Shown here piece after piece: positions 1-8,096 of a DNA stretch of 64,000 nucleotides (within the stretch, counting starts at the first letter, position 1; each line of letters starts with the position of its first letter). Origin of the DNA: Burkholderia gladioli (GTDB taxonomy: Bacteria; Pseudomonadota; Gammaproteobacteria; Burkholderiales; Burkholderiaceae). The stretch spans positions 3,596,001 to 3,660,000 of the forward strand of contig NZ_CP009323.1 of the NCBI RefSeq assembly GCF_000959725.1. Reading direction: 5' to 3'. The notes beneath the pieces were generated by a model. That model worked only from the letters and a program-made list of their open reading frames with translations. It made no database searches and was not told the DNA's origin. A program made the position numbers and the translations under genes.

Positions 1-2
1 CG

Positions 3-227
3 GCGGTCGACCTGGCCTATGGCCAGGCCCCGCGGACCCTGACGATCCCGGCCGGCAAGAGCGTCGAGTCGCATTGGGACCTGTCGTGCAGTGCCTCGTG
101 GTACGACCTGCAGTTCACGGTGGCCGACAACCCGTCCTGGCTGCGCCGCATCGCCGGCCACGTCGAGACGGGCCGGATCAGCACCACCGATCCGGCCGCC
201 AAGGCGCCGGTGACCAAGGCGATCTGA
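3..227 (+). CDS. plcN: Phospholipase C, C-terminal fragment (5' end outside window)
   Basis: Only the last 74 residues are inside the window; the reading frame is open from the first base. The fragment has the features of the C-terminal domain (DUF756) of bacterial acid-phosphatase-like phospholipases C: an ITIP-like strand (LTIPAGKSV), the SHWDL and SWYDLQF segments, and a closing GHVETG motif followed by a short tail. The full enzyme would hydrolyse phosphatidylcholine outside the cell after Tat export. The catalytic phosphatase-like domain lies to the left of the window, so activity cannot be judged here. Family assignment is by recalled motifs. Confidence 0.8.
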   Translation, partial: AVDLAYGQAPRTLTIPAGKSVESHWDLSCSASWYDLQFTVADNPSWLRRIAGHVETGRISTTDPAAKAPVTKAI

Positions 228-466
228 GCCGGCGCGGCGCGCTCGTCAGGCCGTGGGCCGGGCGGGCCGCCTGCCGCCTCCACGGCGCGAGTCCCGCGAA
301 GGCGGCTCGCGCCGTTTCCGTTTTTGCGCCCTCATTTCCTTCCGGCGGCCGGCGCACCTGCGTGTTGCGTGAAACCGACAGCTCGATGCAACTCCGCGTC
401 CGGCGCGGCCTTGCGCCGCCGCACCCAGCGGGGCGGACGGGCGGCATCGCGAGGCATATGCAGGCC

Positions 467-512
467 ACCCTAGGTGGAAACCCTAGGTAAAAACCCTGAG
501 CTGAGCTAGAAT
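467..512 (+). promoter_or_regulatory. Direct CCCTAGGT repeats and a -10-like box before the small peptide gene
   Basis: Two copies of ACCCTAGGT/CCCTAGGT lie about 14 bases apart (468-476 and 481-488), followed by a third partial ACCCT. TAGAAT at 507-512 resembles a sigma-70 -10 box, 24 bases before the ATG of the next gene. The repeats cover the place of the -35 box, as expected for an activator or repressor site, but no regulator is known to me for this motif. The rest of the non-coding stretch from 228 to 466 shows nothing recognisable. Confidence 0.35.
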
Positions 513-536
513 GGCGCCTCAAAGGAGGATTGAGGG

Positions 537-755
537 ATGCCTCACCGTTTCGTCGTACTCGAAAAGATCGCTTTCTCGCTGGTCGTGATGTCAGCAGTTG
601 CCTGCACCGCCTTCATCACCTACGAACGCTGCCCCGACGACGTGCGCGACGCGCTCGACGCGGGCAAGGACATGCTGGCCACCAGCGCGGCTGGTTATTC
701 GATCGCCTGCGCCTCGGCCGATCCGAACGCCTGCATCGGCCTGCCGACCTACTGA
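537..755 (+). CDS. Small membrane-anchored or exported peptide, unknown function
   Basis: This 72-residue protein follows a near-perfect Shine-Dalgarno sequence (AAAGGAGG, 521-528). Residues 8-28 form one hydrophobic segment (KIAFSLVVMSAVACTAFI) that could be a signal anchor; the VACTAF stretch is only a loose lipobox. The rest is short and contains three further cysteines (ERCPDD, SIACAS, NACIG), so a disulphide-bonded periplasmic peptide is possible. I do not recognise a family. The ribosome binding site and a -10-like box just upstream support a real, well-translated gene; it stands alone between the phospholipase and the oppositely oriented CBS gene. Confidence 0.65.
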   Translation: MPHRFVVLEKIAFSLVVMSAVACTAFITYERCPDDVRDALDAGKDMLATSAAGYSIACASADPNACIGLPTY

Positions 756-868
756 TCCCGCTTCGGGCGCCGCTTTTCCGTTCCGCTTCGGCCCCGCCTC
801 GGTTCCGTTCCGATCCCGCCCGGTTTTCTCCGCTCGACACGTCCTGCAAGCTCGCTCGTGGCCTGGTC

Positions 869-1297
869 TCAGCGTCCCGGCTGCGAGACCCGCTCCAGCG
901 TATTCGACACTTCCTCGCGCGAGGCGCCGCCCGCGCGCGTCGCGATATCGCCCAGCGAGAGCATGCCCACCAGCCTGCCTTGCCCGTCGACGACGGGCGT
1001 CCTGCGAATGCGCGCCTCGGCCATGCGCTGCTGGACCGCGTCGAGATCCTCGTCGTCGCGACAGCAGACCGGCCGCCGCGTGAGCACCTCGCCGATCGCC
1101 TGGTCCGGGCCTACCTCGCCGGCCAGCGCGCGCACCGTGAGGTCGCGATCGGTCACGATGCCGACCAGCCGGCCGCGCTCGCAGACCGGCAGCGCGCCGA
1201 CGTCGTAATACGCCATGTGCTGCGCCGCGTGCCGGATCGTGTCGTGCACGGCGACCGACACGACATCGCGCGACATCACCTCCCTTACCCGAATCAT
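869..1297 (-). CDS. CBS domain-pair protein
   Basis: This 142-residue protein consists almost entirely of two CBS motifs (about residues 5-60 and 70-125). The typical pattern GALPVCERGRLVGIVTDRDL in the first is echoed by RTPVVDGQGRLVGMLSLGDI in the second. Such stand-alone pairs bind adenine nucleotides (AMP, ATP, SAM) and act as energy or ligand sensors in the cytoplasm; the partner here is unknown. The start was set at the ATG beginning MIRVREVM because GGGAGG lies just upstream on the coding strand; an in-frame ATG eight codons earlier is less well placed. It is divergent from the membrane protein gene to its right and shares a short promoter region with it. Confidence 0.9.
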   Translation of the reverse strand: MIRVREVMSRDVVSVAVHDTIRHAAQHMAYYDVGALPVCERGRLVGIVTDRDLTVRALAGEVGPDQAIGEVLTRRPVCCRDDEDLDAVQQRMAEARIRRTPVVDGQGRLVGMLSLGDIATRAGGASREEVSNTLERVSQPGR

Positions 1298-1449
1298 GGT
1301 CGAGCCTCCCGGTGGTTCCATGTGGATCGACGTCGAGCGCGCAAGCCGCGTGCCGCGCGAGGCCGGAAGGCGAGTGTGCCGCAGCCGGCACGGCCCTTGC
1401 GGCATCGAGAGCAGGGGCGCGAGGCGCCGGCTCGAACCAGGAGGACATC

Positions 1450-2001
1450 ATGGCGATGATCGTGACAGGCAACTTCCACACCTTCAACGACGCCGAGAAC
1501 GGCCGGCGCCGCCTGCTGGACCGGCAATTCCGGCGCGACGACATCTCGATCTTCTTCCTCAACCCGAGCGGCCAGCACGGGCGCTTTCCGATCGGCGGCG
1601 ACGTCTATGCCGATTCGGCGGCCAAGCCGGGCGGCCGCGGCGCCATCGCCGGCACGCTGCGCGGCGTCGCGCTCGGGCTGCTGCTGGGGCTGGTCATCTA
1701 CGCGATCGGGCACACGCCCTGGTGGGTGCCGGTCGCCACCACGCTGGCCGGCGCCTACGTCGGCGCGTTCGGCGGCGCGCTCTCGCGCATGCGTGGGCGG
1801 GCCGAGGAGGGCACCGGCACGCTGGAGCGCACCGAGCACGGCGTGGTGCTGGCCGCGCATGTCGACGAGGCCAATGCGGGCGCCGCCGAGGAGATCCTGC
1901 GTTCCACCGGCGCCCTGTCGGTCGAGCGTTGCGACGGGGACTGGCAGGATGGCCGCTGGCGCGATTTCGACCCGACGCGACGCCCCGACGAGGCGCCTTG
2001 A
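1450..2001 (+). CDS. Glycine-rich membrane protein, stress-protein type
   Basis: A 183-residue protein with a good ribosome binding site (AGGAGG, 1438-1443). The N-terminal part (MIVTGNFHTFNDAENGRRRL, then a stretch ending ISIFFLNP) resembles the ferredoxin-like fold of general-stress proteins that sense membrane permeability. The centre (about residues 57-120) carries a glycine-zipper-like hydrophobic hairpin, GTLRGVALGLLLGLVIYAIG and WWVPVATTLAGAYVGAFGGA. The C-terminal part (LAAHVDEANAGAAEEILRST) looks like a second alpha/beta unit. Similar proteins are common next to general stress genes in Burkholderia. The role is not established; association with the neighbouring CBS protein is only by position. 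Confidence 0.75.
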   Translation: MAMIVTGNFHTFNDAENGRRRLLDRQFRRDDISIFFLNPSGQHGRFPIGGDVYADSAAKPGGRGAIAGTLRGVALGLLLGLVIYAIGHTPWWVPVATTLAGAYVGAFGGALSRMRGRAEEGTGTLERTEHGVVLAAHVDEANAGAAEEILRSTGALSVERCDGDWQDGRWRDFDPTRRPDEAP

Positions 2002-2235
2002 GGCGCGGGGTCGGAGCAGGGCGCCGGTCCCTGGAAGATTTGCAAACCAGGATGTAGTGGAGGCAGTGGCCACGCGAGACGCCGCCGCCTGGCGGCGTGC
2101 CGGCGCGGCATGCGATTTGCGTGATCTGTGGGAGCAGAGCGCGAGGCGCCCGCCATCCGCGGCGCCTCGCGCCGTCCCGCAACCATCGAGCCGAACGCCG
2201 GGGGCGTTGCATCCCGGTGATGGCAAGGAGCCCGA

Positions 2236-2790
2236 ATGAAACCGGTCAAATCGAATCCCTATCCGCAGCAACAGCACGAGAAGGTCGGCGAGAGCCCGGT
2301 GAAGACGCCGGCCGCCGGCAAGGACCAGCCGGACGCGAGCGCGCAGGCCAGCGGCTTCGCGCGCAACCAGACGCCGGAAACGGTGGCCGGCAAGACGCCG
2401 ACCGGCCTGCCGCCGATCGAGCGAGGCGAACGCGGCGACCAGCATGCCGACCCGGTGCGCCGCGCGGCGGCGCGCATCACCTCGCTCGACAATGCCAACA
2501 TGGCGAGCACCGACAATTCCGTCGACGTCGACGGCAAGGGGCAGGAAGCGCGTCGCGAGGCCTCGCCGCTGCAGGACAACGTGATTCATTCGAACGCCTC
2601 GCTCGACGACAGCACCGCGCCGCCCGACGAGGGGCTGGGCGGCATCGACAGCCAACCGCGCGCCGAGGTGCTGGCCCGGCCCGGCTGGGCGGTACGCGAC
2701 CAGGGCATGGTGATGGTCGATCATCGCGAGGGCAACGGCATGCGGCGTGCCGAGCGCCTGTTCAGCTTCGAGCGCGACGGCTCGCACTGA
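2236..2790 (+). CDS. Hydrophilic hypothetical protein, probably disordered
   Basis: The 184-residue product is rich in Pro, Gln, Asp and Arg, has no hydrophobic segment and no signal peptide, and begins MKPVKSNPYPQQQHEKVGES. The N-terminal two thirds look disordered; the C-terminal 40 residues (QPRAEVLARPGWAVRDQGMV and on) contain the only compact-looking part. AAGGAG at 2226-2231 supports the start. I recognise no family beyond hypothetical proteins of Burkholderia. The 234 bases before it show no clear signal. Position after two stress-type genes makes a role in stress conceivable but unproven. Confidence 0.7.
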   Translation: MKPVKSNPYPQQQHEKVGESPVKTPAAGKDQPDASAQASGFARNQTPETVAGKTPTGLPPIERGERGDQHADPVRRAAARITSLDNANMASTDNSVDVDGKGQEARREASPLQDNVIHSNASLDDSTAPPDEGLGGIDSQPRAEVLARPGWAVRDQGMVMVDHREGNGMRRAERLFSFERDGSH

Positions 2791-3184
2791 GGAGGCTGAA
2801 GCGGCACCGAGGCGGCATCGACGCGCCGGGAATGTGCACCACGATTCGCTTCGCATGACGGTGGTGGCCCGCAAACCATCGCGAGCCTGAACTTCCGCGC
2901 GTTCGTCCAGCGTGCCTGCGCCGCCGCCACCATCGCCGCCACCGCCGTTCCGGCCCCGGCCGCGAACGGCGTTTCATGCTACGCTTGCGCCCGGCCTACG
3001 CCAGCCTGGGCCCGCCGCCCTCGCATCGATCGCGCGAGGCCGGCCGCCTGGACGGCCCGATCCATCCGATCGGCGCCCCGGCCGATCGAGGCCGCCTGAT
3101 TCCGCGCGCCGCGATCCCGCCGGCCGCGATCCGCGCCTCGCCGGTCCGCTCGTTCCTCCTCTCACGTTTTCGCCGTATCCGCCC
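2791..3184. other. Non-coding stretch before the YeeE-type transporter
   Basis: About 390 bases of GC-rich sequence between a hypothetical gene and the transporter, both on the plus strand. The open frames here have no Shine-Dalgarno support and unnatural composition (Arg/Pro-rich). I see no clear terminator or promoter in it. Confidence 0.4.
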
Positions 3185-4411
3185 ATGTCGACCTTGCCCT
3201 CGTCGCCGGCTCCCGCGCCGCGCGCCTTCGATTCCATCAATCCCAAGCCGCTCGGCATCGCGCTGGTGCTGGTGCTGCTCGGCGCGATCTATCTCGCGCA
3301 GACCGTCAGCCTGCGCCAGGCCGCGCTCTACCTGGTGGGCGCGCTGCTCGGCATGACGCTCTACCACGCCGCCTTCGGTTTCACCTCGGCCTGGCGCGTG
3401 TTCATCGCCGACGGCCGCGGCGCCGGCCTGCGCGCGCAGATGCTGATGCTCGCGATCGGCGTGCTGCTGTTCTTCCCGGCGCTGTCGGCCGGGTCGCTGT
3501 TCGGGCAGCCGGTGGTCGGGCTGGTCTCGCCGGCCGGCACCTCGGTGATCGTCGGCGCCTTCATCTTCGGCATCGGCATGCAGCTCGGCGGCGGCTGCGC
3601 CTCGGGCACGCTCTACACGGTCGGCGGCGGCAGCACGCGCATGATCGTCACGCTGCTCGCCTTCATCGTCGGCTCGGTGGTGGCCACCGCCCACATGCCG
3701 TTCTGGACCTCGATGCCGCAACTCAAGCCGCTCTCGCTGGTGCACGCGCTCGGCGTGGCACCCGCGATCGTGCTGAACCTCGCGGTGTTCGCCGCGATCG
3801 CCGCGCTGACCGTGGCCATCGAGAAACGCCGCCACGGCCGCCTGGTCAACGCGCCCGAGCGCGCGCCGCATGCCTCGCCCTGGCTGCACGGTCCCTGGCC
3901 GATGCTGGCCGGTGCGGTGGCGCTGGCGGTGCTCAACTTCGCCACGCTCGCGCTGTCGGGCCGCCCCTGGGGCGTGACCTCGGCCTTCGCGCTGTGGGGC
4001 GCCAAGGGTTTCGCCTCGCTCGGCCTCGACGTGGCGAGCTGGAAGTACTGGCTCGCGGGCCCGAACGCGGCCGCGCTGTCGGCGCCGGCCAGCCACGACG
4101 TGACCACCGTGATGGACATCGGCATCATCCTCGGCGCGATGGCCGCCGCCGCGCTGGCCGGCCGCTACGCGCCGGTCTGGCGCATCCCGCGGCGCTCGCT
4201 GCTGGCGGCCGTGGTGGGCGGCCTGCTGCTCGGCTACGGCGCGCGCCTGGCCTATGGCTGCAACATCGGCGCCTACTTCAGCGGGATCGTCTCGGGCAGC
4301 CTGCACGGCTGGTTGTGGCTGGTCTGCGCGTTCGCCGGCAACGTGCTCGGCACGCGCCTGCGCCCCTGGTTCGGGCTCGAGGTCGAGCGGGTGAGGAATA
4401 CCGGCTGCTGA
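3185..4411 (+). CDS. YeeE/YedE family thiosulfate/sulfur-compound transporter
   Basis: An integral membrane protein of 408 residues with about ten hydrophobic segments, built from two related halves. Each half carries the family signature around a conserved cysteine: GMQLGGGCASGTLYTVGGGS with Cys138, and ARLAYGCNIGAYFSGIVSGS with Cys359. In the characterised YeeE, such cysteines relay thiosulfate through the inner membrane; the paired-cysteine arrangement is seen here directly. The length is typical for the two-domain (fused) form. The start at MSTLPSSP was chosen because translation from upstream ATGs gives an Arg/Pro-rich non-natural leader. It is a single-gene unit closed by a strong terminator. 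The substrate could be thiosulfate or another sulfur anion. Confidence 0.9.
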   Translation: MSTLPSSPAPAPRAFDSINPKPLGIALVLVLLGAIYLAQTVSLRQAALYLVGALLGMTLYHAAFGFTSAWRVFIADGRGAGLRAQMLMLAIGVLLFFPALSAGSLFGQPVVGLVSPAGTSVIVGAFIFGIGMQLGGGCASGTLYTVGGGSTRMIVTLLAFIVGSVVATAHMPFWTSMPQLKPLSLVHALGVAPAIVLNLAVFAAIAALTVAIEKRRHGRLVNAPERAPHASPWLHGPWPMLAGAVALAVLNFATLALSGRPWGVTSAFALWGAKGFASLGLDVASWKYWLAGPNAAALSAPASHDVTTVMDIGIILGAMAAAALAGRYAPVWRIPRRSLLAAVVGGLLLGYGARLAYGCNIGAYFSGIVSGSLHGWLWLVCAFAGNVLGTRLRPWFGLEVERVRNTGC

Positions 4412-4455
4412 ACCGGCGCGGCGCGGGCCGCGCCGCCGTTTCCCGGTCGCCTCGT

Positions 4456-4499
4456 CGAAACGCGCGACATGCCCCACGGCATGTCGCGCGTTTCGTTTT
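4456..4499 (+). terminator. Rho-independent terminator after the YeeE gene
   Basis: A perfect 18-bp stem (4456-4473 pairing with 4478-4495) with a CCAC loop is followed by TTTTC. It starts with CGAAACGCGCGACATGCC and lies 45 bases after the stop codon. The stem also opens with GAAA, so it could work in both directions. Confidence 0.9.
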
Positions 4500-4637
4500 C
4501 TGCTTGCTCGCGCAACGGGTTCGCGGGCGCCGGCGCGTGGTCATGGATGTCTTGTCCTTCTGATACATTACGCGTCGCGCCGCATGCCGCTGGACGCCGG
4601 CGCGTAGAACAACAACCCCGACGCTGAGAGAACAAGC

Positions 4638-5060
4638 ATGCTTGCAAAGAGAATCCGACTCGTCTCGGCCGGCGCGATGCTGGCCGCTTCCCTGGCGATG
4701 GCGCTGCCCGTCGCGCACGCCGCCCCTGTCGTCAAGAAGGTGCGCCTGATCGAGCTGTACTCGCGTTACGCGAAGAACGACAACATGGTGTCGGGCCTGC
4801 CCGAGTTCGGCGACGACAAGCGGATCCGCTTCAGCGCGGTGGTGGTCGAGCATTCGCAGGCGCTGGTGGGCGGCAATATCCTGTCGGCGGGCGACCCGTC
4901 CCAGCCCGACGAGGAACTCGCGCGCCTGAGCGGCTTCGACGACGCCGAGGCGCGCAAGCTCGACGCGCTGCCGGTGGGGGCGAAATTCAATGCGATCTGC
5001 TCGATCGGCTACACCCTGCACACCGATTACCTGTCGCTGACCGATTGCGTGGTGAAATGA
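4638..5060 (+). CDS. Secreted small protein, tRNA_anti-like (OB-fold) type
   Basis: The 140-residue product begins with a clear signal peptide (MLAKRIRLVSAGAMLAASLA, cleaved near AHA-AP). The mature part resembles the tRNA_anti-like periplasmic OB-fold family: an ELYSRYAKNDN start, a GKRI-like strand (DDKRIRFSAVVVEH), and a C-terminal cysteine pair in NAICSIGYTLHTDYLSLTDC. The same family occurs in small immunity-like or envelope proteins of unknown function. Its stop codon overlaps the start of the next gene (ATGA), so the two are translationally coupled. The function is unknown; it probably acts in the periplasm. Confidence 0.7.
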   Translation: MLAKRIRLVSAGAMLAASLAMALPVAHAAPVVKKVRLIELYSRYAKNDNMVSGLPEFGDDKRIRFSAVVVEHSQALVGGNILSAGDPSQPDEELARLSGFDDAEARKLDALPVGAKFNAICSIGYTLHTDYLSLTDCVVK

Positions 5061-5665
5061 TGGGCGCGTCGATCAAGCCGCGCCTGGCCGCGCTGCTGGC
5101 CGGCATCGCGCTGGCCCAGGGCCTGGCCGCGCCGGTGCATGCCGCCACGGCCACCGGGGTCACCACGGCCGCCGATTCGCGCAAGCTGCTCGGCGAGATC
5201 GTGCAGTGCCGCGTCTCCTTCGATCGGCTGGCCGCCTTCAACGAGCAGGTCGACCGGCACGCGGTCGGCCTGCCTTCGGCGACGACGCTCGGCGGCGCGC
5301 CCGGCGTGGCGTGGAAGGTGGACCCGGCGCTGAGCACGCTCGGCGTGAGCTCGGACACGGTGCTGCTGAACAGCCGCAGCGCGGTGTTCCTGGTGGTGGC
5401 CTCGGCGCATCCGGTCGAGGACCTGCTGGCGATGGTGCCGCGCGAGGGGCTACGCGTCGAGCTGCGGATGGGTCAGGACGCGATCGTGCGCAAGGACCTC
5501 GACGCGGATCACGCCTTGCGGGCCTTCACGATCGACGAAGGCCATTACGCGGCCGGATGCGTGTATGACGAACAGGCCTTCCTGAAGGCACGCGCGGCGC
5601 GCGAGAACGCGACGCCCGCGCGCCGCGCCGAGAAAAAGGCCCTGCAGGATGCCTTGAAGGATTGA
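5057..5665 (+). CDS. Secreted hypothetical protein coupled to the OB-fold gene
   Basis: A 202-residue protein with a signal peptide (MMGASIKPRLAALLAGIALA, cleaved after VHA). The start is the ATG inside the ATGA overlap with the preceding gene; a second ATG directly follows it. The mature part opens with SRKLLGEIVQCRVSF, has a later cysteine (YAAGCVYDE), and finishes with a basic helical tail. I do not recognise a domain. The overlap with the upstream secreted gene suggests that the two products work together in the envelope. No terminator is visible before the oppositely oriented gene 25 bases downstream. Confidence 0.7.
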   Translation: MMGASIKPRLAALLAGIALAQGLAAPVHAATATGVTTAADSRKLLGEIVQCRVSFDRLAAFNEQVDRHAVGLPSATTLGGAPGVAWKVDPALSTLGVSSDTVLLNSRSAVFLVVASAHPVEDLLAMVPREGLRVELRMGQDAIVRKDLDADHALRAFTIDEGHYAAGCVYDEQAFLKARAARENATPARRAEKKALQDALKD

Positions 5666-5690
5666 AGCGGAATCGACGAGGGCGGCGGGT

Positions 5691-6179
5691 TCAGTCGGGA
5701 CGTTCGAAGTCGCGCGCGATCCAGCGCGTCGCGCTGGCCTTGTCGAGGCGGAAGCCGGCTTGCACGGTGGCCTGGCCCAACTGCTCGCCGCTCTCGTCGA
5801 AGGCCTTCAGGATGGCGTAGGGCTGGTCCTCGTCGGGCACGATGTCGAGCGTGACGGACACGCTGCGCTCGTCGGTCCACACCGTGACTTCCTTGTGCAG
5901 CATCGCCTCGCGCTGCTGCTCGTGGCGGCGCAGGACTTCCGAGGCGGTCTTGACCAGGGTGCGGAACGCATTGGCGTCGAGCGGCTTCGGATTCTTCTTG
6001 TCGCGGCCCATGGTCCAGGGGCCGACCAGCGCCGGCTCGGCCTCGCCGTCCTTGATCATCTCCACCGCCCAGCCGTCGTCGTCCTCGTTCTTGATCACGC
6101 GGGCGGTCCAGCCGTTGTCGCGCCAGAGGGTGTCTTCGTGGAGGGGCGGGAGATCGTCGGTGAGGTCGGCAGTGGTCAT
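5691..6179 (-). CDS. Cytoplasmic hypothetical protein
   Basis: A 162-residue soluble, acidic protein starting MTTADLTDDLPPLHEDTLWR. It has no signal peptide or membrane segment. Two blocks look like beta-rich repeats: TARVIKNEDDDGWAVEMIKD in the first half and EVTVWTDERSVSVTLDIVPD in the second, joined by a helical stretch. It resembles conserved hypothetical proteins of beta-proteobacteria that I cannot name. It was chosen over the much longer frame in the same register because that extension runs through the opposite-strand gene at 6282. It is convergent with the secreted pair to its left. Confidence 0.7.
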   Translation of the reverse strand: MTTADLTDDLPPLHEDTLWRDNGWTARVIKNEDDDGWAVEMIKDGEAEPALVGPWTMGRDKKNPKPLDANAFRTLVKTASEVLRRHEQQREAMLHKEVTVWTDERSVSVTLDIVPDEDQPYAILKAFDESGEQLGQATVQAGFRLDKASATRWIARDFERPD

Positions 6180-6281
6180 GAAGCGCGTGCGAGGTGAGGT
6201 CAGGCAGGGGTCGTATTGTAAACGTTTTGACGCACGGGCCGGCAGCGGCCCGGCCGAACGGGAGAGCAGGAGAACCATCCA

Positions 6282-6929
6282 GTGAAGCGCATCTTCATCG
6301 TCCTCGCCGCGGCCCTGGCCCTGGCGGGCAGCACGGCCGCCCGCGCCGGCGGCGAACCGCGCGCCGGCATCTACGCGTTGCGCAGCCTGCCCGGCGCGCA
6401 GCTCGACTATCGCAGCCTGCGGCTCGCGGTCGACCACGGCCTCGTGACGGGCTGGTTCGACAATCCTTCCACCGCGCCGGCGGCCAGCAATCCCGATCGC
6501 GACCCGACCTGCCGTTTCCTGATGACGGGCCGGCCGGACGAACATGGCCGCCTCGATTTCGCCACCGGCTTCGCGGGCGAGCGCGGCGGCCACATCGTGA
6601 TGCAGCGGGACGCGCGGGGCGCATGGACGGTGCAGGCGCTCGGCGATCTGCCGAACTGCGACGTGCCCACCATCGCCGTGGGCGATACCTTGAGCCTGGG
6701 CGAGGCGCGCGACTGGCGCGGCTTCGTCACGGTCGCGAGCCCGCGCGCGCCACTCTATTCGGCGCCGGGCATGCAGGCCGTCACGCGTGCCTGGCTGGTG
6801 AAGGGCGACGTCGCCGCCGTGCTCGCGCGCGAGGGCGACTGGCTGAGGATCGACTACTTCTCGGGCGGCGGCGAGCTGCTGCGCTGGATTCGCCGCGCCG
6901 ACCTGCGGGCCGACCTCCGCGCCGATTGA
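6282..6929 (+). CDS. Secreted protein with C-terminal SH3-like domain
   Basis: A 215-residue product with a signal peptide (MKRIFIVLAAALALAGSTAA, cleaved near ARA-GG). Residues 30-140 form a beta-rich domain of unknown family. The last 80 residues look like a bacterial SH3 fold (FVTVASPRAPLYSAPGMQAV, then GDWLRIDYFSGGGELLRWIR). Such domains bind peptidoglycan or proteins in the periplasm. The C-terminus ends in a short in-frame duplication, DLRADLRAD, from two 12-bp repeats. The ribosome binding site is AGGAG-like at 6268-6272. It lies 100 bases before the secreted nuclease gene, probably as its own unit. Confidence 0.7.
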   Translation: MKRIFIVLAAALALAGSTAARAGGEPRAGIYALRSLPGAQLDYRSLRLAVDHGLVTGWFDNPSTAPAASNPDRDPTCRFLMTGRPDEHGRLDFATGFAGERGGHIVMQRDARGAWTVQALGDLPNCDVPTIAVGDTLSLGEARDWRGFVTVASPRAPLYSAPGMQAVTRAWLVKGDVAAVLAREGDWLRIDYFSGGGELLRWIRRADLRADLRAD

Positions 6930-7029
6930 CGGCGCGATACATCTTGCAACACAAGGGCCCGGGCCGCCGGTTTCGCGCCGCCTGGGCCCTCCATTACAAT
7001 GCGCCCTTTTTTCCCGAAAAAAGACGCAC

Positions 7030-7776
7030 ATGAAATGGTTCGCCGCGCTCTGCGCGTTGTCGATCTCCGCGACGGCATTCGCTTCGTCGTGTCCGCAATT
7101 CTCTCCCGCCGGCCTGGAGCCCGAACTCACCAACCCGAAGATGGTCCGGCAGGCCCGGCTGATCTGCTATTCGGACTTCGCCGTGCTGCACTCGGGCATC
7201 ACCCACACGCCGCTGTGGTCGGCCGAGCACCTGAGCGCCGCGCACCTGGCCGAAGCGAAGGACGAGGTCCGCACCAATCGCTTCTTCGCCGAGCGGCGCC
7301 TGCCGGCCGGCGAGGGCGCGACGCTGGCCGACTATCGCCGCAGCGGTTTCGACCGCGGCCACATGAGCCCGGCCGGCGACCGCTGGAACCCGCAGGCGAT
7401 GGCCGAGTCCTTCTCGCTGGCGAACATGATCCCGCAGAATCCGCAGAACAACCGCCGGCTGTGGGCGCGCGTCGAGCAGGCGGTGCGCGCGATGGCGGTG
7501 CGCGACGGCGAGGCCTATGTGGTGACGGGCCCGATGTTCCATGGCAGCGAACTGCAGACCATCGGCGAGAGCCGCGTGATCGTGCCGACCGAGATCTTCA
7601 AGCTGGTCTACCTGCCGTCGCGGAACATGGCCTTCGCGATCGTGGTGAAGAACAGCGACGCGAAACGGTACGATATCGTGACCGTGCATCAACTGGAGGC
7701 CGCCAGCGGGTTGCGTTTCCCCGGCGTGCCGGAACGTTTGAAGGATAACAAGCCAGGAGGGTTGTCCGGTGTCTAA
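7030..7776 (+). CDS. Secreted DNA/RNA non-specific endonuclease
   Basis: This 248-residue protein has a short signal peptide (MKWFAALCALSISATAFAS). It contains the beta-beta-alpha-metal active site of the Serratia/NucA nuclease family: DRGHMSPAGD at residues 108-117, with His111 as the expected general base, and the Mg-binding NMIPQNPQNN segment 25 residues later. Together these indicate cleavage of DNA and RNA outside the cytoplasm, for nutrient release, defence or competition. Two cysteines near the mature N-terminus may form a disulphide. Its 3' end overlaps the following small gene by eight bases. Confidence 0.9.
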   Translation: MKWFAALCALSISATAFASSCPQFSPAGLEPELTNPKMVRQARLICYSDFAVLHSGITHTPLWSAEHLSAAHLAEAKDEVRTNRFFAERRLPAGEGATLADYRRSGFDRGHMSPAGDRWNPQAMAESFSLANMIPQNPQNNRRLWARVEQAVRAMAVRDGEAYVVTGPMFHGSELQTIGESRVIVPTEIFKLVYLPSRNMAFAIVVKNSDAKRYDIVTVHQLEAASGLRFPGVPERLKDNKPGGLSGV

Positions 7777-8038
7777 AGCGAATTTCACCGCATTTGCCGA
7801 CGACAGCACCGTCGTCACCATCGCCGGCGACGCGCTGACGGTCAGCAACGATCCGTCGCGCATCCAGATCAGCGGCGATCTCGAGATCGCGCGCGACCAG
7901 GAAGGGCTCAAGCGGGCGCAGGCGCTGCTGGCCGCGCTGGCCAGCATCGTCGATACGCTCAAGGCCGTACCCGACCTGCCGGCCAAATTGGCCGACGAGC
8001 CGCCGGCGCCCACCGGCAAGATCGCCAACCCGTTCTGA
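7769..8038 (+). CDS. Small cytoplasmic protein overlapping the nuclease gene
   Basis: An 89-residue acidic protein with no signal peptide, starting MSKANFTAFADDSTVVTIAG. The first half is predicted beta-strand rich; the second half is helical (EGLKRAQALLAALASIVDTL) and ends with a Pro-rich tail. The gene starts inside the 3' end of the nuclease gene and has GGAGG (7757-7761) just upstream, so it is translationally coupled to it. I recognise no family. An accessory or inhibitor of the nuclease is possible from position and acidity, but not shown. Confidence 0.65.
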   Translation: MSKANFTAFADDSTVVTIAGDALTVSNDPSRIQISGDLEIARDQEGLKRAQALLAALASIVDTLKAVPDLPAKLADEPPAPTGKIANPF

Positions 8039-8096
8039 GACGGGGCGCCGCCCGAGTCCGCCGTCGCCCGGCGGCGGCTTGGCCGGGCGCCCGAAG

